A program made the position numbers and the translations under genes. The notes under the pieces were generated by a model that saw only the letters and a program-made list of their open reading frames with translations, made no database searches and was not told the DNA's origin. A stretch of 29,203 nucleotides of DNA from Thoreauomyces humboldtii (lineage: Eukaryota > Chytridiomycota > Chytridiomycetes > Spizellomycetales > Powellomycetaceae), in contig JADGJA010000224.1 of NCBI GenBank assembly GCA_027596035.1, positions 1-29,203 on the forward strand, given 5' to 3'. Below, piece by piece: positions 10,967 to 19,510 of this stretch. Position 1 is the first letter of the stretch; each line of letters opens with the position of its first letter.

Positions 10967-13147
10967 TCATGGATGACAAACTGCATTGTTTTTCATTTAG
11001 CTCCATCGAGATAAAGTAGAAAACAAGGCCGCGAGCACTTCCAACTCGAGGTATTACGGCGGAAAGACCATGATATTAATTAATAGCACGGGCGGCGGCC
11101 AACCACCCCATGCGCAAAAGGGGCTCCAGATGCTCAGCGGGCGGTCCGGACCAGGGACCTGATGAGGTGTGGCCATTTTCCAGCGGTCCTGGTGAAAAGG
11201 CGGCCGCATTCAGGTGCGGTCATTCCGGAAGAGGAACGTCCCACGCCTACGAGGGCGGCCTGGGACGACCATCAGGCAACCTTGAGACAAGAACATCGCA
11301 AACTTCGGATATCTTCTTTCTGTGCCCACGAGTATATATAGTGGCTGAACGAAGGACAGCCATGTTCGACAGGTACCCAGCGCTTCGCGGAATAGCGGCG
11401 AATCTATAGAAGAGTAAGCTTGACGCTTGTGCAGTGTGCAAGACCACTTAGGTCATTTTTGCTCAGTCTTCACGTCGGAAAGAGGCTATAGCATTGCCAG
11501 ATCACGACAGGTGCCTGCTATGGCTACCACGCGGTCCTCTCACTGATCTTCAGTTCAAGCTCCCAATTGCGCTGCTCCGTGCGCAGCACCCATCCGACTG
11601 AGTTGAACGAGTTCTGCAGGATGCCAGACAAGAGAGGGCGAGCAGTTTGCCCGCACGTTGTGTGCGGGCAACGGCTGCCCGACGCGGGGAAGCGATGTCC
11701 GTGATGGAGCTGCGCATGGCATAAAACCAGGGGACGCGCGTTTTCTGGACGCGTTAGGTTCCAATTTGACATCGGACGTTCACCCCACGTTCTGGCAACC
11801 ACGTCGTCTCCGTCCGGCCGTCATCCTGGACCTCTCTTAATTGGCACCAGTCGCCCGCCGCCATGTCCGGCTCCTTACCGACCGGACGTCTACTTGGCTA
11901 CCGCCTTCAAGCTCTGCTTCTTGCGCCGCCACGTCCATCCTTTAGCAACACGTTTGTCAACAGCCACCAGCATGTAAGTGCTTCGGTGGTAAGGAACTCA
12001 TCAAGGATAGCCGCAACACCCGCAAGCACTTTGGTGTGTAAGTTGATTGCCAGTTGTCTGGGTTTGCATGTGTTGCACACCCTCACGCATCCGATGGGGC
12101 CCTGGCGGGGAAATACTACACCATGGCTCAGTTTCATAGCACGCCAGGACCTGTGATCCGCGAGGGGTCAGGCGAGAATAGTACTTCTTCAGAGGAACCT
12201 ATAATTCCTCACTTGTCCAGTGCGATTGACTCGCTGAAAACGTCGGACGTGGGTCGGATATGGTAGCACTCTGTCCTTCCTACACTTGCGAAAACAAGAG
12301 CCCATCTTAGTAAGCTTAACTCAGTCTTTGAGGGACTGAGAGCGGACGCAAACAGCACGAGGAGAAATTGGGAGCAAAAGAGTACAAGCGGAAGCGATGA
12401 GCAATCATAACTTGCTTGTAGTTGTTGGGACGACTGCGAAACAATCCTTTCTATTTAGCTTTTTGACAAGCATCATGAACCATCTGGTCGTAGTTTTTAT
12501 GCTGCAATTAGCATGTCGTATTGGAACCGTAATCGATTTGGTCGGTTGATTTGGAGAAACGAAGCAGAAGGAGGTTGGCGAGGTGATTCGGACAATCAAA
12601 AGATGCTCATGACCAGCAATGGCATGGGGGTTATGTGCGCTTAATTAAGGTGGCAGGCAACGTAGTACTTGAAAAGCGAGCAGGAATGGACCACTGCGCT
12701 CATTTCTTCACCGGACGGTGCTGCAAAGGAGGGAGGGACGAGGAGAGAATCCAAGCTGGCGTCAAGGGATCGGGTACGCGAGTGGGTTGGCAGACTCGCT
12801 GAATATCCGTCGGGCCCCACCCGGAGGGGTGCTCGCTCTTCGCGCTGTGCTTCGTGAGGTCGAATTATATGCCAAAAGTCTCGCCCAGAACACGCTCTGT
12901 CCAATCTTATAACAGGTCCAGTTGCTTGAGCCAACTTATGGCATATAACCACGTTTGCAGCACAATCAGGAAACCGAGACACCGAGGTACAGTACAAAGC
13001 TATACACAATGCTGCGCGATTGAGCGTCATCTTCCGAATCCAAGGATCCTTCTGGTCTGTGCCTCGCTGTTCGGCGAGATCGATACGAGCGATATTGCAC
13101 GGATGGGATTCCCACAAGTAAGGTGGCGAGACCGGCCTTCCTTTCCG
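10967..13147. other. 2.2-kb stretch with no recognised gene
   Basis: Lies upstream of the reductase (minus) and downstream of the chromodomain gene (minus). Open frames on both strands stay under about 160 codons, lack family resemblance, and do not splice into anything convincing. A TATATATA run at 11333-11340 is followed about 20 bp later by an ATG with only a 15-codon frame. A short Lys/Arg-rich frame near 11968-12032 looked briefly like a ribosomal-protein fragment but is too short to support. The stretch may hold UTRs, a non-coding transcript or decayed sequence. Confidence 0.5.
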
Positions 13148-14168
13148 TTACTTGCGCTCCCGGCCCGCGAAAAACGCATCCACAACTTCAAGGTGCATGA
13201 GGTTGCCTGACGGCTCCCAGGTGGCGTCCTCGATCGGGTATCCCTTCCATGAAACAAAAAATTCGTAAGGCACAATGGTGTCCCGGGTGATGAGGCCGCT
13301 AATTTGTTCAGTTCTTTTGGGTCCACGGTTGGCGTACGAATACCGGACGTCCAGGATGTTTTCAACTTCGAACTCGGGAGGATCTCCTTTCTCCGGTTCC
13401 TCCTGGGCACTTTCTCGTGTGTTGCGAGCTCGTTTACGGATGCCTCGTGGTGGCTTCCGCTCCTTGCGCTGCGAGTAGACTGGAACTTCAAGCGTCCTCT
13501 TTCGAGTGGCCGCAGAGCGAGCGCGCTTCTAGTTGAAAAAGCGTTGGAAAGTGGGGGATCCCTTCGTGAGTTTCTCCTTCTTAGTTTCCCACAGGAGCGA
13601 AAGGTGTGGAGGACAAGTTCTGTCCATTGTTTCATTCCACTCACTTTGATCCGCTCGGCCATTGGAACCGAGAACGCGTCCCCTGCTACCCACAGGCTGG
13701 GATCGTCACCGTTTTCTGATGGTTCCGGCGCCGCCGGATGGGGTCTCTCTGCCTGGTCTTCAACGTCGTGATCATGATCGTTGTCGTTGGCTTCAGAGGC
13801 GCGATTGATGGCCTCCTCGGCCGTGTCGCTTGTTCGCTTCCGCTTCTTTCCAGTAGATGCCTGGGCTCTTGCTGACGAGCTGGAAGGGCGCTGGTTCCTT
13901 GTGCGCGACCCTATGGTGGTGGTGGTGGTATTCGACGAGGGTGACTGTGCGTTCACCAAGGTATGGGTACGGACGGGAGTGAAGGTTGTAGTGATGGCGG
14001 TGGTGGAGATGGTGATGAGGGATGAGGTTCTCCTCTGGCATCAAGGAGCGCGGGTGCGTTGTTCCTTGCTTCTGATCCTGCTCCTGCTTCAGCTTCGTCC
14101 ACTTGGTCGTCGACCTCTTCCGTATCGGACGCGTTCAGTATCTGACAAATAATCTGGTAAAGGCTCAT
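13148..14168 (-). CDS. Chromodomain protein (HP1-like, C-terminal chromodomain)
   Basis: Likely nuclear reader of methylated histone lysine. The chromodomain is in the last exon, 13528-13148: FEVENILDVR, then FFVSWKGYPIEDATWEPSGN, LMHLEVVDAFF and a stop. The aromatic-cage positions are filled (Phe, Trp, Tyr). About 25 residues lie between the first and second strands, far more than in HP1. Upstream the exon is very basic (RKRARN, RKERKPP), a probable nuclear localisation signal. The preceding exon, with lower end at 13645, joins through a 116-bp intron with GTGAGT donor in phase 0; it encodes a Thr/Ser/Arg-rich then acidic region with KKRKR. The 5' end is uncertain: one workable model is 14168-14103 plus 14034-13645, giving 278 residues in total. 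It is divergent from the cyclin gene, with about 210 bp between starts. A retroelement origin is possible, but no integrase lies beside it. Confidence 0.75.
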
Positions 14169-14378
14169 CACTGAAAGTTCCCCATGAATAATCACGCGCT
14201 AGGCAAGGGTACGGCAGTCCTCTCTGTCTATGTGTATGATACGGATCGCTGATCCGCTGGTCGAGAGTCGGGTATTGGTGGGGGTGGAGGTGGTGGTGTT
14301 GGGGGAGACGCGAACCCTTTTCCCTTTCTCGGGCTAGGGTACGGACAGACGGACGGACGTACCGTAACCTGCAAGCAA

Positions 14379-15004
14379 ATGGTGTTGAGGGCCAGCAAGC
14401 TCTCCCTGCAGATCTCGGTGCTGACAATCCACCAGCTCGCTGCTTCTCCATCAAGGCAAGACGGCATGCCAGAGGGTAAGTCAAGGGGTTTTTACCGTCA
14501 AGTCAAAGCTCCACGACTCCTTGCTCATCGCGTTCCCCTTTGTCAAACAAAAAAGGTCTGGAGACGGGGCTCCGCGTGCTGGGATGTCAGCTCATACAGT
14601 CGGCCGGAGTCCTGCTGAGACTGGAGGTGAGGAAGGGCAAGAGGAGAAGCACGAAGGCATACACGTTGCATGCTGATGGAATGTTTTGTCGTATCTCAGG
14701 CCACAGGTGGCTATGGGAACCGCCCAGGTTTTATTCCAACGGTACTATTACATGGCTTCCTTGAAGCTCGCCACGGTCAGAGTGAGTGCGCCTACAAGAG
14801 GTCTTGCGTCCAAGCATCTTTTGTTCATCGACTTCCTTTCCTTTGCAGGACATAGCCATGGGTGCAGTGTTTCTTGCCTCGAAGGTCGAGGAGGTCCCTC
14901 GGAAGATCAAGGACATCATCAACTTGCGGCGAATTCGACGTTGCCATGGGCCCGCGTACCCCGTGATGCCGCTGCGGCGTTGCCGTCTGAGGACGATGCC
15001 GTGA
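14379..15004 (+). pseudogene. Cyclin-L-like gene, truncated within the first cyclin box
   Basis: Exons 14379-14475, 14556-14626, 14707-14781 and 14849 onward join in phase across introns of 80, 80 and 67 bp. The product follows the conserved start of cyclin L: SPSRQDGMPEG, LETGLRVLGCQLIQSAG, VLLRL, VAMGTAQVLFQRYYYMASLK, then DIAMGAVFLASKVEEVPRKI and KDIIN. Cyclin L pairs with CDK10/11-type kinases in transcription and splicing control. From about 14921 the frame runs into an 81-bp tandem repeat and stops at 15002-15004, so the rest of the first cyclin box and all of the second are missing; cyclin L is normally over 300 residues and this product is about 140. No continuation was found on the plus strand up to 18 kb. 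Intact splice sites and reading frame up to the break suggest a recent event, or a non-canonical long intron containing the repeats. The start Met at 14379 is provisional. Confidence 0.78.
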
Positions 15005-15390
15005 ACTTGAGGTTCTACGTTGCCATCGCGTATCCCGTGATGCCACTTGCAAGTGATGGCCGTTTTGAGGACAGTGCGCGGATTTGAGGTCCGACGCTAC
15101 CAGGGGCCTGCGTACCCCGTGATGCCACTTGCGAGTGATGGCTGTCTTGAGGATGGTACGCGGATTTGAGGTCTGACGCTACCATGGGCTGGCATACCCC
15201 GTGATGCCACTTGGGAGTGATGACTGTTTTGAGGACGGTTCCGTAAACTTGAGGTTTACGATGCCGAGAGCACGCGTGCTCCTCGATGCCACTTGCGAGT
15301 GATGACCTTCTGAGAACGGTTCCGTTAACTTGAGGTTTTACGATGCCAAGGGCATGCATGTTCTTGATGCCGCTCTTGTGACGAGGTAGA
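14921..15390. repeat. Minisatellite: about 5.5 tandem copies of a 78-83 bp unit
   Basis: Copies begin at 14921, 15004, 15082, 15164, 15246 and 15327. Each starts near AACTTGAGG or ATTTGAGG, and most contain CCCCGTGATGCCACTTG in the middle. Spacings are 83, 78, 82, 82 and 81 bp. The first copy is the most diverged and is fused to the cyclin coding sequence; the last is partial. Units differ by several substitutions, so the array is not freshly expanded. Confidence 0.85.
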
Positions 15391-15450
15391 CACCTGATAC
15401 GGGCATACCATCTTCTGACAACTCGGCGCTGCTGCAGGATCGTCGAGTCT

Positions 15451-15636
15451 GAGGGGGGTGTTGTATGGGTATTCCTGTACCATGGTTTTCTTGTAGTTAC
15501 GACCCGCCAGGGCTTGCGCCCAAAGCGTCAGTACTACAGCGCAGTACCTATAGGGTTGGTGGATGGACCCCAGAGCCCATTGCCTCCCCCCATATACATA
15601 CCGCGACCCTGCCGGGTACTTGGTTCAACCCCAACA
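15451..15636 (+). repeat. LTR-like repeat, copy 1, with polypurine tract
   Basis: A purine tract GAGGGGGG (15451-15458) is followed directly by TGTTGTATGGG, and the segment ends in CCCCAACA at 15636: the layout of a Copia-type polypurine tract and LTR (TGTTG...CAACA), about 178 bp. Its last 120 bp or so recur in the same direction at 15945-16074. Similarity runs a few bases past CAACA, so the right boundary is not certain. No reverse transcriptase or integrase frame was found near it. An alternative is a repeated 3' flank of minus-strand genes, because both copies lie just after stop codons on that strand. Confidence 0.5.
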
Positions 15637-15648
15637 CCTTGGCTGCAT

Positions 15649-15903
15649 CTAGCCCATTCTACATCGCGCGTACATAGTCTCGGATGTTGTGTCAGAAACA
15701 CGAACTTCATGACCGTGCTCGGCGAGGAGAGCAATCTTATCGCGCAGCGCTGCCATCCTTCCCTGCAGAATCATCCTAACCAGCGACTCAACAATGATCA
15801 TCGCCTCCCGGGTGATTGCATCCGCCGAGTGAATTCTCTCGGACCATTTTGGGTACTTTGCGCGTAGATCCGCAAGGAAAGCGTCAGTCGTCTCCCAGTA
15901 CAT
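15649..15903 (-). CDS. Unidentified short reading frame between two LTR-like repeats
   Basis: An 84-residue frame starting with ATG (MYWETTDAFLADLRAKYP) and predicted to be mostly helical (LRDKIALLAEHGHEVRVSDT). Its stop lies about 12 bp before LTR-like copy 1 (in minus-strand reading), and its start is about 40 bp past copy 2. I do not recognise a family. Balanced, helix-like composition argues for real coding, perhaps a fragment of an element or of a host gene caught between repeats. Intron signals were not clear. Confidence 0.3.
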   Translation of the reverse strand: MYWETTDAFLADLRAKYPKWSERIHSADAITREAMIIVESLVRMILQGRMAALRDKIALLAEHGHEVRVSDTTSETMYARCRMG

Positions 15904-15944
15904 GTTCTGATCTTGCGTCGACAGAGTTCAGAACGCAGGAACAC

Positions 15945-16074
15945 GCGCACAAAGCGTCAGTACTACAGCTACAGCGCGGTACCTATAGGGATAGGGGATG
16001 AACCCCAGGGCCCATTCTCTTCCCCCTACATATACCGCGGCCCTGCCGGGTACTTAGTTCAACTCCAACAACTT
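15945..16074 (+). repeat. LTR-like repeat, copy 2, 5'-truncated
   Basis: Matches copy 1 over CAAAGCGTCAGTACTACAG, GTACCTATAGGG and CCCTGCCGGGTACTT and ends AACTCCAACA, in the same orientation about 430 bp away. It carries an extra CTACAG relative to copy 1 and lacks the TGTTG start and polypurine tract. Two direct copies flanking unrelated sequence suggest independent insertions, or duplication of a unit made of reading frame plus repeat. Confidence 0.6.
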
Positions 16075-16077
16075 AGC

Positions 16078-16473
16078 TTACTGACGAATCACGTCTGCCG
16101 GGGACTGTCGGTACCGCTCGAACTCCTCCTGAGTGGGGAGCACCGCCCCAGGGGCAAATTCTGGCGCTCTCCCGGACCGGAAGAACAACGCCCCGATGAC
16201 GAGCTGCACATCCAGGAGTGCCAGGTGCAACACTGACCCCACGGCTGCGCCATGAACCTCCTCCGTACGCGTCCAGATGTGCGCCCGGAACCCCCCGTGC
16301 TCCGCCGACCCTCGCAACACATCCACTGCCTCTTCCTCCTCTTGTCGCCGCTGCGCGAGTGCCGCGTCTACCAGCTCGGACGGCAAGGCTTCCGGCGGAT
16401 CCACAGGTACGACGACTGGCTCGAAGACCGGCTCAATCATGCCCGCAGGAAGCGGGGAGAGCTCCTCCTCCAT
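16078..16473 (-). CDS. Unidentified 131-residue reading frame
   Basis: Starts with ATG at 16473 and stops (TAA) a few bases before LTR-like copy 2. The N-terminal third is acidic and Pro-rich (MEEELSPLPAG, VFEPVVVPVDPPEALP), followed by a charged helix (AQRRQEEEEAVDVL), a hydrophobic stretch (VGSVLHLALLDVQLVIGALF) and PTQEEFERYRQSPADV. A capsid-like gag fragment is possible, but no zinc knuckle or protease is seen, and I cannot name a family. It shares its CATG start site with a plus-strand frame reading the other way. Confidence 0.3.
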   Translation of the reverse strand: MEEELSPLPAGMIEPVFEPVVVPVDPPEALPSELVDAALAQRRQEEEEAVDVLRGSAEHGGFRAHIWTRTEEVHGAAVGSVLHLALLDVQLVIGALFFRSGRAPEFAPGAVLPTQEEFERYRQSPADVIRQ

Positions 16474-16708
16474 GCGCGGAGCCCGCGACTCCTCAGCAGC
16501 TCACGTGGCTCGCATCCACGGTGTCAAGCTTCCGACCAACCCCCCTTATTGGGAGGTGTTCGAGGCTACCTTGGAGGACCTGGAACACATAGCTGGGCAC
16601 CTGCTTGCCCTGTATCGGAGGCCAACTCGCAAGGGCCTTCCATTGACTCTCCTCGAGCTAGAAGCATTCATGGATCTTTCGCCACACCTGAGGGACAATC
16701 CTAACTGA
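16472..16708 (+). CDS. Unidentified 78-residue reading frame
   Basis: ATG-started frame (MRGARDSSAAHVARIHGVKL) with a helical, Leu- and acid-rich second half (WEVFEATLEDLEHIAGHLLA, LTLLELEAFMDL). Composition looks coding, but no family is recognised and neither splice partners nor a promoter could be seen. It begins at the same palindromic CATG as the minus-strand frame 16473-16078. Confidence 0.25.
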   Translation: MRGARDSSAAHVARIHGVKLPTNPPYWEVFEATLEDLEHIAGHLLALYRRPTRKGLPLTLLELEAFMDLSPHLRDNPN

Positions 16709-18037
16709 GCGGAACATGCAGTGTACGGCAGATGAGGGATCTCGGGTGGGAAGAGAAGGGACCTTGATTTCGGGAGAGGGTGGTTATGCGGGTCTTGTTA
16801 AATGGAGCGGTGCCGCCGGTGCTGCTGGTAGGGGTGGGTGGATACCGCTTCCGGTTCCGGCAGCTCGAAGAATTGGAGGTTGTGATAGAAGAGAGTCTAG
16901 CCTCATGCTCCTCGTTAATCAAATCGTTGTTGGTTGTTTGGTCTTTGCTGACGATACGGTATAGATTACCAAAGACATTCCTGTCGCGCTGCCGTGCTTC
17001 GTCCTCGTCTTCGAGCGGCTCTCGTAGATGCTGCTGTGCGTGCACTTGCGGTGTGTAGCTGCCCACCTGCGAGATTGGGATTGTGTGCTTTGCATCTTCT
17101 TCTTGGTCTCGGGGATGGTCCGCCGGGATAACAAAACGGGAGAAAATTGTGCAGCGGTGCTACCAAGAGCAGCCTGTAGATCTGCAACCGCACTAAGTAA
17201 TTGATCTCGTGGAATATGAAAGAGTTCCTCCAAAGCGTCCGCTCAGCTGGGTACGAAGGGTGAGTACATGCTTCTTGATGTCCTGCAGTCTCACACGAGA
17301 CTGCTGCGCGGTAGTCGGATTCCATTGTGTATGCGAATAACGGAGGGCCACAGTTTCATAACATCAGGTCCGGTGACGGTGCTTAGACTGACAAACACTT
17401 TTCGTAGTGGCTCTCGGAAGTATCTTGGAGCGGCAAGTACGTGATAGGTGATTTCTCGCGGGGTAGCAGCAGCGAGGTGTCGTTTGCGAAGGTCTATGAT
17501 CGCTGAGAACAAGGTGGGAATTTGTATGGCATGGGATACATACTGACGGTCTTGCTACTCTCTCAGTACTTGAGGGTGACAAACGGCTCACCATGCCCAG
17601 GAGCAGAGCTACTGTTCTGCATGTAAACCGTCCAGCTGAAGGCGGCTTGACTTGATGGAGCAGGACCTGTCTCGGGAAGAGTTGTGCAACACTCATCTTG
17701 ATACGTGACGAGCATGCACTTGTTGTTTGCTCGATTCGACGACTCATGTTCTCAATTGAAGAACTGCTGAAGACCTTGACTTGACGGCATCTATGAAGCT
17801 TAAGGTTCTCCGAAAACAGTCCGTTCATCGAGGCACTCTGTGTGTGGTAACGGGTAGACGGGGACTCTACACAAAAGACGTGGGGATATTCCCACACGAG
17901 GAGGAGGAGGGCTGTGCAACGCTGACCAGGTATTCACTTCCCCTCGTTTCCCACGACGCAGTCCCGCGGATTCCCGCCAGATCATCTAGCAGATCATCTC
18001 GAGGATCATAAGTCATTCATCCAGCACCGCAAACGCC
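16709..18037. other. Region with fragmentary minus-strand frames, no firm gene
   Basis: Several minus-strand frames look partly coding, for example ELFHIPRDQLLSAVADLQAA near 17230-17170, LREPLEDEDEARQRDRNVFG near 17032-16973 and EPLRKVFVSLSTVTGPDVM near 17410-17350. I could not join them with in-phase consensus introns, so this may be a decayed gene or a spliced gene I failed to resolve. The right-hand end, from about 17800, should contain the promoter of the plus-strand NTF2-like gene. Confidence 0.4.
17980..18009 (+). promoter_or_regulatory. Three GATCAT motifs at 12-bp spacing before the NTF2-like gene
   Basis: GATCAT occurs at 17980, 17992 and 18004, each 12 bp apart, ending 28 bp before the start codon at 18038. 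The first two sit inside AGATCATCT. The regular spacing suggests a small direct repeat in the 5' leader or a protein-binding array; no factor is proposed. Confidence 0.35.
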
Positions 18038-19510
18038 ATGACCACTCAGGACAACCCTTCAGCATCGCGAGAGGAGGTGGCTGCAGCTTGGCTGGCCCAC
18101 AAGCGCATCCGTGGCTCCCCTCCAAAGTCAGTTCCCACCCGCTTCGAGACGGACTGCATCATCTCCTACGTTCCCCTGGGGGTCGTGTACCGGGGACATC
18201 GCGAGATCGAGGGTCTCTTCGAGCAGATGCGTCTCAGCTGGTCGCTCGTCGAAGACACCAAGGTGCTCACCACCATCTACGGCGAGAACTCGGACGTCTT
18301 CGAGGAATCCATCGTCAGCCTTCGTCACGAAGGCTCGATTGACTACCTCCTCCCGGGCATCAAGTCGACGGGTCGTACCCTGCAGGTGGCCATGCAGACC
18401 GTGTCGACCTTCCGAGGGGACAAGCTCCTACGTCAACGCGTGTACTGGGATCACGCTAGCCTGCTGCGCCAGGCCGGTCTGCTGCCTCAGACCGCTCGCG
18501 TTCGCTCGGGTGCGGAGGTGCAGATCAAAGTTGCCGGGCAGCAGGTTACCGAAGCGATCCTTTCCGCCCTCCCCGACAATGGGGACTCCAATGCGAACAC
18601 TGGAACATCTCAAGAGGACCGTCCCATCCACACGGCATCTCCTCGCGACGAGCAGCAAAATCGGCCAATCCAGACGCGTGCCACTTCCCAGTCGTTCCAG
18701 GATGAAGAGGCTCTACCAGGTAACGACAGAAAATCTGCTGTCGCTGCACCTGCATCCTCTACTCCCGATCCATATGGCGGAGCCGAGATCAGCGTCGCGA
18801 ACCGCTCGAACCCCGTTACCGGCGGCAGGCAGAGCGTCCGTCTGTTCGCTCCTCCCGGAGGAGTTTCCCAGATCGGGTTCGGATCCAGCAACGTGAGCAC
18901 CCCTCCACGAGCGACCACTTCAGCTTTCGACGAACAACCCGTCGGTCAGAGATCCGCGCAGCGCTTGGACGAAGGAGTTTCGCAGGACACTCCTACGCCC
19001 GCCGCTTCCACCACTTCCGCTTCCACCGCCACGCCCGACCCGTACGGAGGAGCAGAGATAAGCGTCGCCAACCGCTCCAACCCGGTCACAGGCGGTCGAC
19101 AGAGCGTCCGTCTCTTCGCACCTCCCGGAGGCGTATCCCAGATCGGGTTTGGAACTCAGCACCAGTCGACCGACACCTACCAACGACAGACCCCACGCGC
19201 CGTCACAAGCGCATCACAGGACACCCCTTACGGTCATCAAGACGCTTCTCCAGTTCCCCAGGCGCCGACGAACCAAGCCGCTCGCAACAACTACGCAGCA
19301 AGGGACCGTGGGACCCTCGGGTTCGGACAGGACGCTGGTGCTTCGCCGACGACCGTACATTCCGGACGAAGGAGCTTCGCGGACGTCAAGGACGGTGGTG
19401 CGGGTGCGTCGATGTCGGGCGCAGGCGGGGCACCCCCCGTCACGGGCGATCGTGTGTCGGTGAGGCTGCACGCGCCGCCAGGTGGAAAGTCGCAGATCTC
19501 TTTCGGATGA
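18038..19510 (+). CDS. NTF2/SnoaL-like domain protein with repeated PPGG motifs
   Basis: A single uninterrupted frame of 490 residues, the longest intronless gene in the window. Residues 10-150 resemble the fungal SnoaL-like (NTF2 fold) family: VPTRFETDCIISYVPLG, VYRGHREIEGLFEQMR, and the typical closing RQRVYWDHASLLRQAGLLP. The rest is disordered (Ser, Thr, Pro, Gln). Within it a 39-residue module occurs twice, residues 244-282 and 334-372, identical in protein: DPYGGAEISVANRSNPVTGG, RQSVRLFAPPGGVSQIGFG. A third, shorter version closes the protein: PPVTGDRVSVRLHAPPGG, KSQISFG. The PPGGxSxIxFG core recalls the short motifs of Jupiter/HN1 microtubule-associated proteins; this is a resemblance only. 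The start has a good context (AACGCCATGA). An enzymatic role is uncertain; a binding platform with repeated docking motifs is the simpler reading. Confidence 0.85.
   Translation: MTTQDNPSASREEVAAAWLAHKRIRGSPPKSVPTRFETDCIISYVPLGVVYRGHREIEGLFEQMRLSWSLVEDTKVLTTIYGENSDVFEESIVSLRHEGSIDYLLPGIKSTGRTLQVAMQTVSTFRGDKLLRQRVYWDHASLLRQAGLLPQTARVRSGAEVQIKVAGQQVTEAILSALPDNGDSNANTGTSQEDRPIHTASPRDEQQNRPIQTRATSQSFQDEEALPGNDRKSAVAAPASSTPDPYGGAEISVANRSNPVTGGRQSVRLFAPPGGVSQIGFGSSNVSTPPRATTSAFDEQPVGQRSAQRLDEGVSQDTPTPAASTTSASTATPDPYGGAEISVANRSNPVTGGRQSVRLFAPPGGVSQIGFGTQHQSTDTYQRQTPRAVTSASQDTPYGHQDASPVPQAPTNQAARNNYAARDRGTLGFGQDAGASPTTVHSGRRSFADVKDGGAGASMSGAGGAPPVTGDRVSVRLHAPPGGKSQISFG

Noticed and set aside
11965..12032. 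Plus-strand fragment reading KCFGGKELIKDSRNTRKHFG as a ribosomal protein remnant
   Set aside because: Only about 21 residues, no flanking match to any ribosomal protein I can name, and frames on both strands stop nearby.
15015..15359. Minus-strand 114-codon frame with repeated peptide
   Set aside because: The periodic peptide is simply the 81-bp minisatellite translated; the period is close to a multiple of three, so the frame stays partly open by chance.
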